Assembly: GCA_947034895.1 (NCBI GenBank)
Contig: OX344762.1
Location: 870,501-934,500 of the forward strand
Length of the DNA: 64,000 bases
Origin: Rhytidiadelphus loreus
Taxonomy: Eukaryota; Streptophyta; Bryopsida; Hypnales; Hylocomiaceae
Direction: 5' to 3'
The notes under the pieces are model-generated. The model was not told where the DNA came from. It did no database searches and saw only the letters and a list, made by a program, of their open reading frames with translations. Made by a program: the position numbers and the translations under genes. Numbering within the stretch: the first letter of the stretch is position 1; every line of letters starts with the position of its first letter. Below are positions 1 through 11,000 of this stretch, one piece after another.

Positions 1-165
1 TCTTCTAGAAATCATTTCATATTTGATTTGAGTTGGAAATTTTGGCAATAGAAATCTATAGTCATAATTAAACAATGGTCAAAATTTTAGATTGAAATTA
101 TAGTTTATTAGAAACCACTTGTTCGCACGGGGTTTGTTGTAGTAGAACTAAGTGACCTCCCCGAG
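1..165 (-). mobile_element. End of a MITE of family A, cut by the window edge
   Basis: This stretch is the reverse complement of the first part of the complete element at 4403-4966. Both carry the terminal motif that reads inward as CTCGGGG...CACTTAG, then a shared AT-rich body. Here the terminal end lies at 161-165 and the rest of the element is outside the window. The orientation is opposite to the 4403 copy, so the two copies flank the 166-4402 stretch as inverted repeats. They could be two separate insertions or, less likely, long inverted termini of one composite element. Confidence 0.75.
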
Positions 166-291
166 CACTTTTACCTTTCATTGTTGCTTTACCTTTGTTG
201 TTGCTGATTTCCTTCCAACTTTACGTCTAATCTTAGGTTTAGGTAAGTTGCTTCTCCACTTTTTTCATTCTCCACTCTCAACACATCTTTC

Positions 292-720
292 AGGGGTGTC
301 ACACCTTCTTCACCCACCGCAGCTTCCCATTGGCTCCTCCAAACCTTCACCAACTTTTCATTCTCCATTCTCCATTCTCCAAGTGCAAAGTGAAGAAGGT
401 GTGACTACCCCTAATGGAGAATGAGATAAATGAAGAATCCATTTACCTGGACGTAAGAATCCAAATGTTGCAATGCACCAAATGCAACAATGAAGGTAAA
501 AATGGTAGTGAAAAGGTGAAATGTAGAGTACAAAGAAATATTTTTAGCTAGCTATACCTTCCAAGATATAGCCAACTAAGAATATTCTGCCACGTCTCGG
601 TTCTCCACTCTCCAAGTGTCAAGTGAAGAAGGTGTGACTACCCCTATTGGCTCCTCTTTTCTCTCCCGAAGTTTGCATTCTTCAAGAAAATTTGCTTCTC
701 AGAAGAGGTGTGACTACCCT
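292..720. repeat. Short repeats ending in GTGAAGAAGGTGTGACTACC
   Basis: The motif GTGAAGAAGGTGTGAC(T)ACCCC occurs at 390-412 and 623-644, a shortened version ends at 720, and an inverted copy lies at 292-313. The 292-412 pair could be termini of a tiny MITE of about 120 bp, but no target duplication was clear. The rest of 166-1550 is mixed AT-rich sequence with no gene that I can support. Confidence 0.45.
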
Positions 721-1550
721 TAGTGTTCCTTGAGCATCTAGGCAACTTTGTGGCAGCAGAAGCAGCAGTTGTTGCTCATAACGCCATGCTTATGCTTCCC
801 AATTCTCGCACCTTGTTGACTTCTTCACAATTCTCTTAATGAATTTGCAAGTGCTCAGTGCTCACATCTTTCTTCCCAATTTGTGTCACATTGTCATGGT
901 GTGAATTGGTGGTTTGCGTTGGCATTAGGCGGCGTCAATGGCGACGGGAGGCACGAGGCCAATGACGAAGAGGAGGAGGATTTGATACTCTGTGTATTTG
1001 TGTCTAGTTGGAGTTTTATTAGTTGTGTTGATGGTGAAACGGCAGCGAATGTAGAAAGAGAGTCTTGCTCGTGGTACGCCTTTATGGCATTTGTAGCTGT
1101 GTTTCAAATGTCACTCAGCTCTTTGGTGCATGGCCATAGCCGGGTTTGCATTGGGAATGTCGGAGGTTGGAATCCCGAATTGAATTCGAGGTGGAGGAGA
1201 TTTTTCATGAAAAATATGGGGTTGGTACAGTCAGACCTCGATAAGTGTTAGAGCATTGCCACCAGTACTACGTGACGATCTCGGCAAGCACACTCAATCC
1301 TTGGTGTGCTTTTTTAGCGGCAAATGGCCTTTGTAGAGGGTAGTATTACAACTCATGTTATCTTAGATTCTTAGTCAACGTAGACTATTCCCTCAACGCA
1401 AACAAGCCTTTTTCCCATGTGTACCTTCAAAAATGTGCGGATGCTTTGAAACCAAAACTTTTCAATGCACACATCACACTCTTGAGGGATGGGAAAAATA
1501 ATAAAAGATTTTTTATATAAAAACATAACATTATATAAGATTTCATTCAA

Positions 1551-1950
1551 ACTTAAAATTATAAGTTCTATAAATATTAACAAGTATATGTATATGTTAT
1601 ACATACCTTTTATGTAAGAGATAAACCTTTTATTTTTAATCCATTAGTATATGTTCATATGGGGTACAAGATAAAATGTTTTATTTTTAATCCATTACTA
1701 TGTGTTCATGTGGGATACAAAATAAAAAGTTTTATTTTTAATCCATTAGTATGTGTTCAAACTTAAAATTATAAGTTCTATAAATATTAACAAGTGCATG
1801 TATATGTTATACATACCTCTAATGTAAAAGATAAACCTTTTATTTTTAGTATATGTTCATATGGGGTACAAGATAAAAAGTTTTATTTTTAATCCATTAC
1901 TATGTGTTCATATGGGGTACAAGATAATTTTTTTATTTTTAATCCCTAGA
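1551..1950. repeat. AT-rich tandem repeats, about 51-bp unit within a 210-bp unit
   Basis: A unit containing TTTTATTTTTAATCCATTA and TATGTGTTCATATGGGGTAC recurs roughly every 51 bp from about 1628. A larger unit beginning ACTTAAAATTATAAG starts at 1551 and again at 1761, so the array has a higher-order period of 210 bp. From 1950 to about 3300 the sequence is non-coding and looks like transposon flank. Part of 2830-3040 reads open on the plus strand but resembles nothing I know. Confidence 0.7.
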
Positions 1951-3336
1951 TCCATTGCAATGTCCAACAAAATACTCAATCCTAAAATTTTTAGCTCCAA
2001 GAATAAGCCACACTATCCGGTGCCTTAGTTGACACTTGAAAAATTATGCTCAATCCAATTTTAGAGGATTGTTGGTGGGGATCACTATGTGATCATGTCA
2101 CAACCACATCTCACGGGACTCCAAAGCCCTCGCTACTTTTGGGTACAATGGTCATTTGGCGTGCAACTAGTGGCGATGCTCTTATCTCGATAAGTGTTAA
2201 AATTCTATATGTGTTATGGAGATTTCCGCTCCCTTAAAATCAAGACTAGTAAGTGTTATGTGTTAAGTGTTACACAATGCCGCTCTCCCGACTTTGTTAA
2301 TTTTACCTCGGTAAGTGATAAGTTTCCAAAAAAAGGCTTTTCGTAAGAGCCATTGCTTGGGGGGAGATAATTTTGAGGTAAAGTAATAGTTTCTAGTTGC
2401 AAAGTAACTCTAGATGTCCATTCTAGAAACAAACTAATAGGTAGATGTATTTTTAAGCTCATAAACTAAAAGATCATATATTTTTAAGCTCATCAAGTAA
2501 AAGATAATGGGGCTTTTCCACTTGCTCTTATGTAGCAGCATTGGTAAGAGAGTACCGTAGTCAAACAACGATGACTTCAAGCATGTGATGCGTGACACAG
2601 ATGTGGCTAGAACCGCACGTTAGAGGAACTAACAGCGGGTAGCTATTAAAGTTCCGTAGTGCACATATGTCGGTGCTATTTGATTTTTAGTTATGCAAAT
2701 ATTGTGGATACAAAGAAGTAATTCAAGAGCGTTCACATATGTGGCTAGGTTTTAGATGGCAAGTCGTCAGCCCAACCGCTTGCTGCTTTGTTTCAAAGTG
2801 TTGGTAGCGATAGAAATCGAAAGAGGACAAGTACCGTAGCTGTTTGACAGTGTTTTCAATTGAAGTGAATGAATTTGCCCATAATGCTATGATCGTAGAG
2901 GAGTTTAGGACATCAACCGAAGCGCTTTCTCCCTGCACGCTTTCTTGAAGACAATGTTCAGGTTGTTTGAGTTCAGGAAGAGGAAGGGAGGCCTTTGAAG
3001 AACGATAGGAGGAGTGCACAAGAGGAGTGGGCATTCAGAATTGTAAGTGATGTTTTTGCATCGAAGCTCCTTGTATATTGTTTATCAAGTTCGTGTCGCC
3101 CTTGCTGGAGTGTTTGTGAATTTTGTTGTGAATGTTTGCACTGCAATGTATGGCAAAAAAATTTAGGGTTTGTTGCTGTTTCTGTGGACTCTATCTTTAG
3201 CACTGTTCCACTTTTGTGACTGCAATGCCATTGTTTCGGGAACTCATCAACATAGGCTATGGATGTCTTTGACAATCCCATCGAAATTGCTTCGTTGGCC
3301 TCTTTGCTGTTGTTGCTACTTCTTCAGTCGCACTAG

Positions 3337-5210
3337 GTGTTGTGCTTAATTGAAGTACAATCCAATGATGATGATTCAGTAATGAATTCAGACATAGACC
3401 CTCCAGAGTGCAACAATTCTTCTCTTGACCTAGATTCAATTACACACACTGCTTTACAACACTTTAGGCTATGCAACAGTTTGTCTTATATGGATGATGA
3501 CCTCGGTTATTGGGTGAAACTGAGGTCCACTTCTTGGTTTTCTCGTTTTCTCTTGCATGAGTATGATGATGCTAGGTGGCCCATGCAAATGTTTCGAATG
3601 CCTAAAAGAGTTGTTTTTTCACTTGCTCACCTTTTGGCACCTACCATTGGAAAGCAAGATACACGATATCAACTGGCCATTCCTGTTCTTGTTCGACTGG
3701 CTTGCACGTTGTTCAAGCTTAGTCACGGTATCAGTTTCCTCATCTGCAATGAAATGTTTGTTGTTGGCCGTAGTACAGTTTCAATGATGCTTCGTTAGGT
3801 AGTTCATGCCATCAATGTTCAGCTACGTTCAGAGAATTTGTGGCCAAGTGGAGATATTAGAGCTAAATCATTTGCTTCAGAGTTTCAACAGCTCTGTGGA
3901 CTTCCAGGTGTCGTTGGTGCTATTGACGGCACTTACATACCTATTTCAAAGCCCAGATTTAGAGCAGCAAACTACTTTTACTTCAAGTTTGGTGGCTACT
4001 CCATTAATTGCCAAGCTGTTGTAGATAGCTCCAAACGGTTCCTTGACTTGTTTGTAGGAACGTCTGGTTCGATGAACGATGCGCGTATGTTGAGAAGATC
4101 CACCTTATACTACAGAGGACAACATCGAACTCTTTGGAACAACGACCTCACCTTCAATGACTTTTCCCCTTATTTGTTTGGGGATGGAGGGTATCCCCTA
4201 TTGCCATGGTTGATGGTACCAAATCGGCAGTAGAGGCACGCATCTGTAGCTGAATAGCTCTTCAACTGCCACTTTAGTCGCGGACGAACAATCGTGGAGA
4301 ATGCGTTCGGTCTTCTGAAAATGAGTTTCCGTGAATTGCACTAGAAATCAGAGTTGCGAGTGGAATTTATACCTGATGTTGTCACTTGTTGCGCGCTCCT
4401 TCCTCGGGGGGTGCACTTAGTTCTACTATAACAAACCATGTGCGAACAAGTGGTTTCTAATAAACTATAATTTCAACCTAAAATTTTGAACATTGTTTAA
4501 TAATGACTATAGCTTTCTATTGCCAAAATTTCCAACTCAAATAAAATATGAAATGATTTCTAGAAGAGGTTGAAAATGAACTAAAATGACATGTTTTTCA
4601 ATTCAAATAATTATAGAGGACACATTTAGATGACCATTGAGTCAATATTCAACTCAAAATGAACTTTCAGTAATGAGTTATTTTTAGGAATCTTTTGTTC
4701 ATTTTTTAGACAATTTTTTCTTATATAATATAGAGGTGTGAAAGTAATTTTTCAGTTCTACAGTGTATCTTTTTACTTCAAAAATTTGTAACTAATTATT
4801 ATTAACAAATAAAAATATCAATAATTCAAAACATAAACTTTCAAAGTAGGAAAATCTATTCATATTTTATTTATTTATTTTTATTTAAAATTCAAAAAAT
4901 ATATAGGGGATCCAAAGTTTTGTTCGCATGTGGTTTCTAATGGACACTCTAAATGACCCCCCTGAGGCTCCTTCACAATGTGCTTCTCCAGCAATCCCAT
5001 CAAGACGTGGAGACTTTGTTGGACGTCCTTCAAGCTGAGGAAATTCAATATCCATAGGTGGTAGCAGGAACAAGGGTTGACGGGGTACCTGTAGCTGGAG
5101 TTCTTGGGGTATCTGACATCAGTGAAGATGAATCGGACGCTTCCGAAGGTCAAAGGAAGAGAATTGATTTGGCTATTTACCTCTCTCTCCACAGACATCA
5201 AACGATGTGA
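3337..5210 (+). pseudogene. PIF/Harbinger transposase (HARBI1-like), inactivated
   Basis: The reading frame is a DDE transposase of the PIF/Harbinger superfamily, the enzyme that cuts and pastes such elements. The catalytic residues are all visible: the Asp of GAIDGTY at 3925-3927, the Asp of SMNDARML at 4078-4080 and the Glu of IVENAFG at 4297-4299, with GDGGYPLLPWL between the last two. A CCALLHN motif follows near the family's usual position. The frame is uninterrupted by indels apart from one inserted MITE (4403-4966), but has five in-frame stops at 3796, 4231, 4255, 4342 and 5055. All five are TAG and each fits a lost Gln. The natural stop is TGA at 5208-5210. The true N-terminus is uncertain because no clear ATG precedes the conserved part. 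Terminal repeats of the Harbinger element itself were not found. Confidence 0.9.
4403..4966 (+). mobile_element. MITE of family A (564 bp) inserted in the transposase
   Basis: The element is flanked by the 8-bp duplication GCTCCTTC (4395-4402 and 4967-4974). Its inverted termini read CTCGGGGGGTGCACTTAG and, from the other end, CTCAGGGGGGTCATTTAG. A second inverted block about 30 bp inside contains TTCGCATGTGGTTTCTAA-like sequence. It has no coding capacity. Removing it and one duplication rejoins the transposase frame exactly at the CCALLHN codons. An 8-bp duplication fits hAT, and 8-9 bp also allows a Mutator-like origin. Confidence 0.88.
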
Positions 5211-6050
5211 GGGACAAATGTAAGTGCTTTTCTGTCTGCACTTTTTTCTTGCTGCAACACTTTTTCATGGTTGCTGCCATTGATTAGCTGCCAGAAATTC
5301 GACACCAGGAAACAAGCCCGTATCAGCACTACTAAGTCAATAACAGCCGTGATTGTGTGCCTCTAACATCTTGCTTATATTTCTCATTGGCCACTGCATG
5401 TTTCATTTGACAATACATGGCATCCTTTGGGGATATATAGAATTTACATTACTGCGTAGAGAAGAGAAGTTGTACAGAACTTTCAAGATCATGTTTGTCA
5501 TGCCCAAGTTTCAAATTTCAGTGACTTCATTCTACTAGTGTTAGTAATTGCTGCCATGTACCCATCGCCATTGTATAATACTGGACTTTTGTAGCTTCTG
5601 TGATATATAGTGCTGGTCCGATTAGTAGATAGAGCATGGTCTAGTACATTCTCTAAAGTCATGGTCTTCTTTAAGAACCTACTTTGATGTTGTCTCATGT
5701 GTTTGTAATTCCAGTTGTTGTTTCAACTTCACATTCTAGAATACATCTTCATTACATCTTTAACTTTGATGTTTCCTATATGTTGTACATGTGCTTCAAG
5801 AATCATGGAATTTCATGAACTTTGTGCTTACGAAGGCGACGGCAATGACTCCACAAAGTTTTTTGAGCCATCATCTTTATCAAATGCAACTTAGGCATGT
5901 ATGTACAGTTTCCACGCAGTATGATTGCGTAGTATGTAAGAGTTTACAGAAATTATGTAATACACTTCAGTGCAAAATGTGCTACTATATATATTTGCAT
6001 TGTACATGACCATAGTATATCAAAAAAATATAAGTGCCTACTATACTTTG
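5211..6050. other. Gene-free stretch between the two Harbinger-like reading frames
   Basis: This is mixed-composition sequence after the transposase stop. No further conserved motif, RNA gene or repeat was recognised. It is probably the internal spacer of the degraded Harbinger element. Confidence 0.4.
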
Positions 6051-6084
6051 CAAGTCGTCATCAAGGATGATTTATGAATACTAA

Positions 6085-6380
6085 TACGACAATTTAAGGT
6101 GGGGTAGACGGACGGGAAGATGGACCGGCAGGGGGGGCAATGATGGTTGCGATGGACTAGCATCACTACTAGATGGTGGGCTGAAATTGGAAGTGCTGGG
6201 TTCCACAGAAACTCCTATAGTGACAGTATTGAGTTCAGCGTTTTGTTTCTATTGTATGCCTGCTGTAAGTACAGTAGAAATAAGAGCCAGACATTTGACC
6301 ACTTCCGCTTGCTTCTCAATTGCTAGCTTTGCATTCTCATTTGTCAGTCTTGCTTTCTTATTTGTAATTTATAGTGTAGA
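6085..6380 (-). pseudogene. Possible C-terminus of the second Harbinger protein
   Basis: On the minus strand an open frame reads as a charged, helix-prone segment (ARLTNENAKLAIEKQAE) followed by a Ser/Pro-rich tail. One in-frame TAG lies in the middle, after TAGIQ. Harbinger elements usually carry a second, Myb/SANT-like gene next to the transposase, and a convergent partner here would fit. No DNA-binding domain is visible, however, and sequence beyond 6420 is non-coding, so the start is lost. The assignment rests on position and composition only. Confidence 0.3.
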
Positions 6381-6879
6381 GCATCATTGTATAAACCAAA
6401 ATTCTACAACAATGTATAATTAGAAAGTTTGCATACTATGGTTATAGGTTTAAAGTTCAAATTCAATTTGAGGAATTTTTCAAACTAGTCTTTATAAGCT
6501 TCATTTTGTCAATTCAACTTAAATTCAAAAAAAGATAATTTATATAGCTGAAATATAAATCAAATGTAAAGGGATAGAAGTTTCCAAAATACACTAAGAA
6601 GACAATTTTTTTGTAATTTATTTTTGTAGCATCAATTTTTTTAGAAAAATCAACAAAGCGAGAATAAGGGAATTTCAAACATCATTACCTCTCACAAGTG
6701 TTCAACCAATCCTCCAATAAGAATTGGGTGAGAAATCATTTATCATCTTCCTTATGGATTGTTCCGCAAGTATCCAAATACTACCAAATGATAACAACAA
6801 TAGTCCTAAATTAATCCTACAATGATGCCAAGGACGTTACAAACTAGAGTGATCTGATGGATGACAAAATTTGTCTATA

Positions 6880-7260
6880 GAAGACAATAATTCATATATT
6901 CATCATTGAATTTTTTGTATGCAAAGGAAAGGTCTTGCATGATAGTTTGACCTTCAATGAATGCTTTTGGGTTTTTTTAAGTAGATGATTCACATTGTAC
7001 CATAAAAGATGGGTGATTCAATGGATGGCAAATAGTTTGACCTTCAATAAGTGCTTTTGGTTTTTTTTAAGTAGATGATTCACATTGTACCATAAAAGAT
7101 GGGTGATTCAATGGATGGCAAAGAATTTGTCTGTGTAAAAACAAAAGTGCATATCTTCATCCTTAGAATTTTGTGCAAAAAGGGAAGGTTTTGCACAATA
7201 GTTTGACCTCCAATGGATGCTTTTTTTTTTTTTTAAGTACATGATTCAAATATTGTACCA
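6880..7260. repeat. Short direct repeats with a 90-bp period
   Basis: A unit beginning ATAGTTTGACCTTCAAT starts at 6942 and again at 7032, giving a 90-bp period and near identity. A third, diverged copy starts near 7198. Each contains AAGTAGATGATTCACATTGT and a T-run. No protein is encoded. The flanking 6420-6880 and 7260-7500 are AT-rich with nothing else recognised. Confidence 0.75.
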
Positions 7261-7499
7261 AAACAGGGTTAAAAGGATGAGTATTTTGCAATGCAAATTT
7301 CTACAGGAATCTTTGAATCTTTGAAAGTCATTGGACATATTCCTCAAAGGCAGTACGTTATAAGATTAAGCCTCCTTGTGTGATTTTCAGTTTCCGAAAA
7401 CAAGGACATAAGCATTAAAAGGCCACCATCGTAGCAGTTTGTGAAGAAAGTTCCCTCACCTGAGTGCCCTCATCTGTTCAGGCTCTGGTGCCAATGGAA

Positions 7500-8019
7500 T
7501 CTTTTTTTTGTAAAACCGAGAGCTTTGTATTGCCCAACGCAAACTGAACGTCAGAATGAATGGGCTTCAAATATAGGGTCCAGATTTTACAGAAACAGAG
7601 AAACGCAAACTCCCTAATTTAGAACAAATTTGTCAAAACCCACACTTCCTCGCCCGTGCAATTCTTTACATCAATGACAAATAATTTCGATTTAAAATTG
7701 TGTACAATAAGTAAGCAAAAAGATGCAAAAAGGTTCCTGCAAATTCTTGCAACTGCAGCAACAGGTATGTCGGGATGCCCCATAGTCTAGAGAATGCAAA
7801 TAAATTCAAAATTCCAAGTCCTTGCCAAGTCTAAGTCTTCTCAAGACGAGCAGTATAAGTTACTGTACGAGAATCAGTGCATGAATCTACTGCAAGAACC
7901 ACAAGACATTTTCCACATAATCGCTAAAATGGATGACAAATAAAGAATGTTCCGTGAGCCTCCCAACTAAAACAAGAATTTGAAAGTCTTCTGTGAAGGT
8001 TTCTCAACAGGACGTGTCC
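7500..8019 (-). other. Probable 3' UTR and downstream flank of AAPT
   Basis: This lies directly after the AAPT stop codon on the minus strand, is free of other recognisable genes and is richer in complexity than the repeats further left. I could not place a polyadenylation site with confidence. Confidence 0.45.
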
Positions 8020-11000
8020 TTAGGTGCCTTTCCCGTCTTTTACTTTACCGATCCTGCAAACCAAGAAAAGGAAAGTTCAATGAAGAGCACATGGGTTTCA
8101 GCCACGAACGACTTATATTCTAATTTCTGATGAACAAAAACACTGGATATATTCACGTGTGTGACTTCATAAAGCTGAAACAAAAGTGACAGAGACTTGA
8201 AGAGGTTAAACACTTGGACCCACCAACCTTGGCTTGGTGCAACATAACACTGTCCCCAAAATAGCGTCACAAAGGTTTTTTAATGTTAGAGTGATAGGCA
8301 TTAGATTCATGTAAGTCCTCATGTTCAGTTAATGACAACGTACCGCAAATGTTTGGGATATGTTGGTGTCCTTGGTATTGACTTGATAATATACTAGCAA
8401 CTATTAATTCAGTGACAAATTCAATTACCATAAATAGCTTTGATAATCTATTAGGGTACATTTTGAGATGAGGCGATATGGTCTTTGAGAAACATACTAC
8501 ACACTGACAAGGCAATGGATTCATTAAACTTACAAAACACGTTATATCTAGGCAAGCGTTATCAAATCAGGACCAACAACTATACCTGAAGCAATGAATG
8601 CCAAGTGCTTGAGTTATCTCCTGAATAACACCGACGACAAAGTGGCCGTAAAGTGAAACTGCGAATAAAAAGTAAGTCACGTGAGAAGAGGTCGTTACAG
8701 ATGGAGAGAGTAGGGCTTAAAAAAAAAGATGTCAACACAAAACGGGTCAGTTTATAGCTTACACATACAGGTTAAGACCAGCCACTGGAAGGCTTCAGAA
8801 TATTTTGATGGTTTTACGTTATCTTACTCAAGCCACAGACTATTCAAGGAAGACAACATGACGATGTTATGCAACAAAGGCTGAAATAGATAAACTCTTA
8901 CGCGTGAAAGCACAGTATCCAACCAAGACCCAAGTCTCGTCCACAAGAGGTTTTCTGCAATAATAAACAACAGATTAAAAATTAAATCAAACCTTGAATA
9001 CACATATTGCAAAGCCTGAAATATATAAAACAAATTCCACTTCATATTTACTTTCAAACATCTTCAAACCATGAAACCAACATGCACTTAGGGGTTAGCT
9101 CTTTCAAATCACTCCATAAAGTGCAATACAAATCACCAGATGACTTACCCATCAAAAAACTTGGCGGACAGTGCATTGCTAATAGCAAAAGGTAGGTACA
9201 ATAACGCCTGTTCAGATAAGGAAGAGATTAGTAACAAAATAAGTGAAATTTTTGTTTTCCACTTGGAAACTCTTTTATTAATCCTTGACTTAAAAACGGA
9301 ATGACTAGAATGTTTACTCAGTAATACATCAGTTATCAGTTCTTTCATTTCAGCTTCGTTATTATTGAGTGGTCAAATCTTATGTGAATGACGTAATTCT
9401 AGGCCAGTGCTTAAGCCTGAACTGCACATTGCCTCCAACCCACGCAATATATGAACCGCAATATTATTTCCCTCATTCGCGATCAAGGAACATCGGAAGG
9501 TACTGTGAAGTTTTAGCAATTAATTTGCACGTGAAGGGACAATTCTACCGACATTTGAGTTTTAGACCATTTTAAAGGTTGTCACTACAAATTTAATACT
9601 CTAATCACAGTAACAAACTAGATGAATGATTTGAACCCACCATTCTGAGACAGTTAATGATGAATCACAGACAACTCAGGTGTGTGCTATCTTAGCACTA
9701 AATGATTCAAATTTTGATCTTAGTACGTACCGTACACATTCCTGTCTTCAAACCCTTGGGCTCTTCACACAAGTGAGCAAGAATTAGCCGACCCTGAAAT
9801 TTACAAGCCCACCCGTCACAACAGTTACAATGAAAACCCTAAAGCACTACGATTTAAAACCTAAAGCACTACGATCAAAACCTGGATGCAACGGAATTTC
9901 GATAATTTCACAAGTGAAGATGAAAGAGATAGCATTTTCTGTTGATGATGCCGAAAAAAACGAAAACAAGTTTGGTTGCCTGGAATTAGATTTTCCTTTC
10001 ACCAGCTCACAAGTAGAAAATTAGTGAAAGCGCAAAAGCGTACCACCATATAGGCGAAGGCAAAGCCAGACCCCGTGTAGAACAAATGCGGTTGGTATCT
10101 AGTGACATCTGCAGGTGATACCCACCCCCTGCACAAAGAAGTAAAAATCAATCTCAGCAAGTATCACAACTTCCAAAAATTGACGGGACCAGAAACAATA
10201 GTGTCAAACACCATTACAACAACACTCTTTCCCCTCAAGACGCATGATCACAATTCTTCACACCTTGTATTGGTATATCACCCTACAGAAGCTTTGAATG
10301 AAAAAACACTTGCTCTTTTCAATGTCGTGTACCTAAGTCACTTACCAGAATGCCATTCCTCCCAAAAGAGTAAAATACGGAAAGAGCTGCAATAAAAAAA
10401 TACGTGACATTAACAGTTTATAACAGAAGATTTGGAGTCATTTAATTACCTTCAGAAGCAAATCAGAAAGGGAGAACAGATAGCACCTACCAATGACAGC
10501 AGTTTCATCACACTAACAAAAAGATCTCCAGTCTTTCAAGAACTCACAAGAAATTGCAATTTCAACATCAGAGAATCAACGTTCCAATCGAATAAAGGTA
10601 CTTGCAAAGGAATGTGATGGAGCTCACCATAGCTAATGCTACTCTAAAGCTTGTACCTCTTGCCCTCACCGTTTTGTAAACGTTCAGACAACTACGCCAA
10701 ACAATGAAAACTGAATGAGTAAAATGATCCAACAATCAGAAGTATGTCGATAAACCTAACTAAATACTCAAGAAATGAAAAAAACATAAATGAAACAACT
10801 CACTTGAAAATCAGAGTGGGGATAGCAAGCAGAAGCCCGAACAGGGTGACAATCACCACCATAATGGAAACATCTGCACATTTTCCGCACAAAACAACAC
10901 TCAAAAATTAATTGCATATATAAACAAACACTCATGCCGCTGTACGGTCTGAGAGCCCACCATCGTAAAACCATTATCTTTAAGGGCCTAAGAGTCATAC

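Noticed and set aside
883..1251. 122-codon frame as a possible Harbinger DNA-binding protein
   Set aside because: The acidic run and Trp residues do not form a SANT/Myb pattern, and there is no supporting context beyond proximity.
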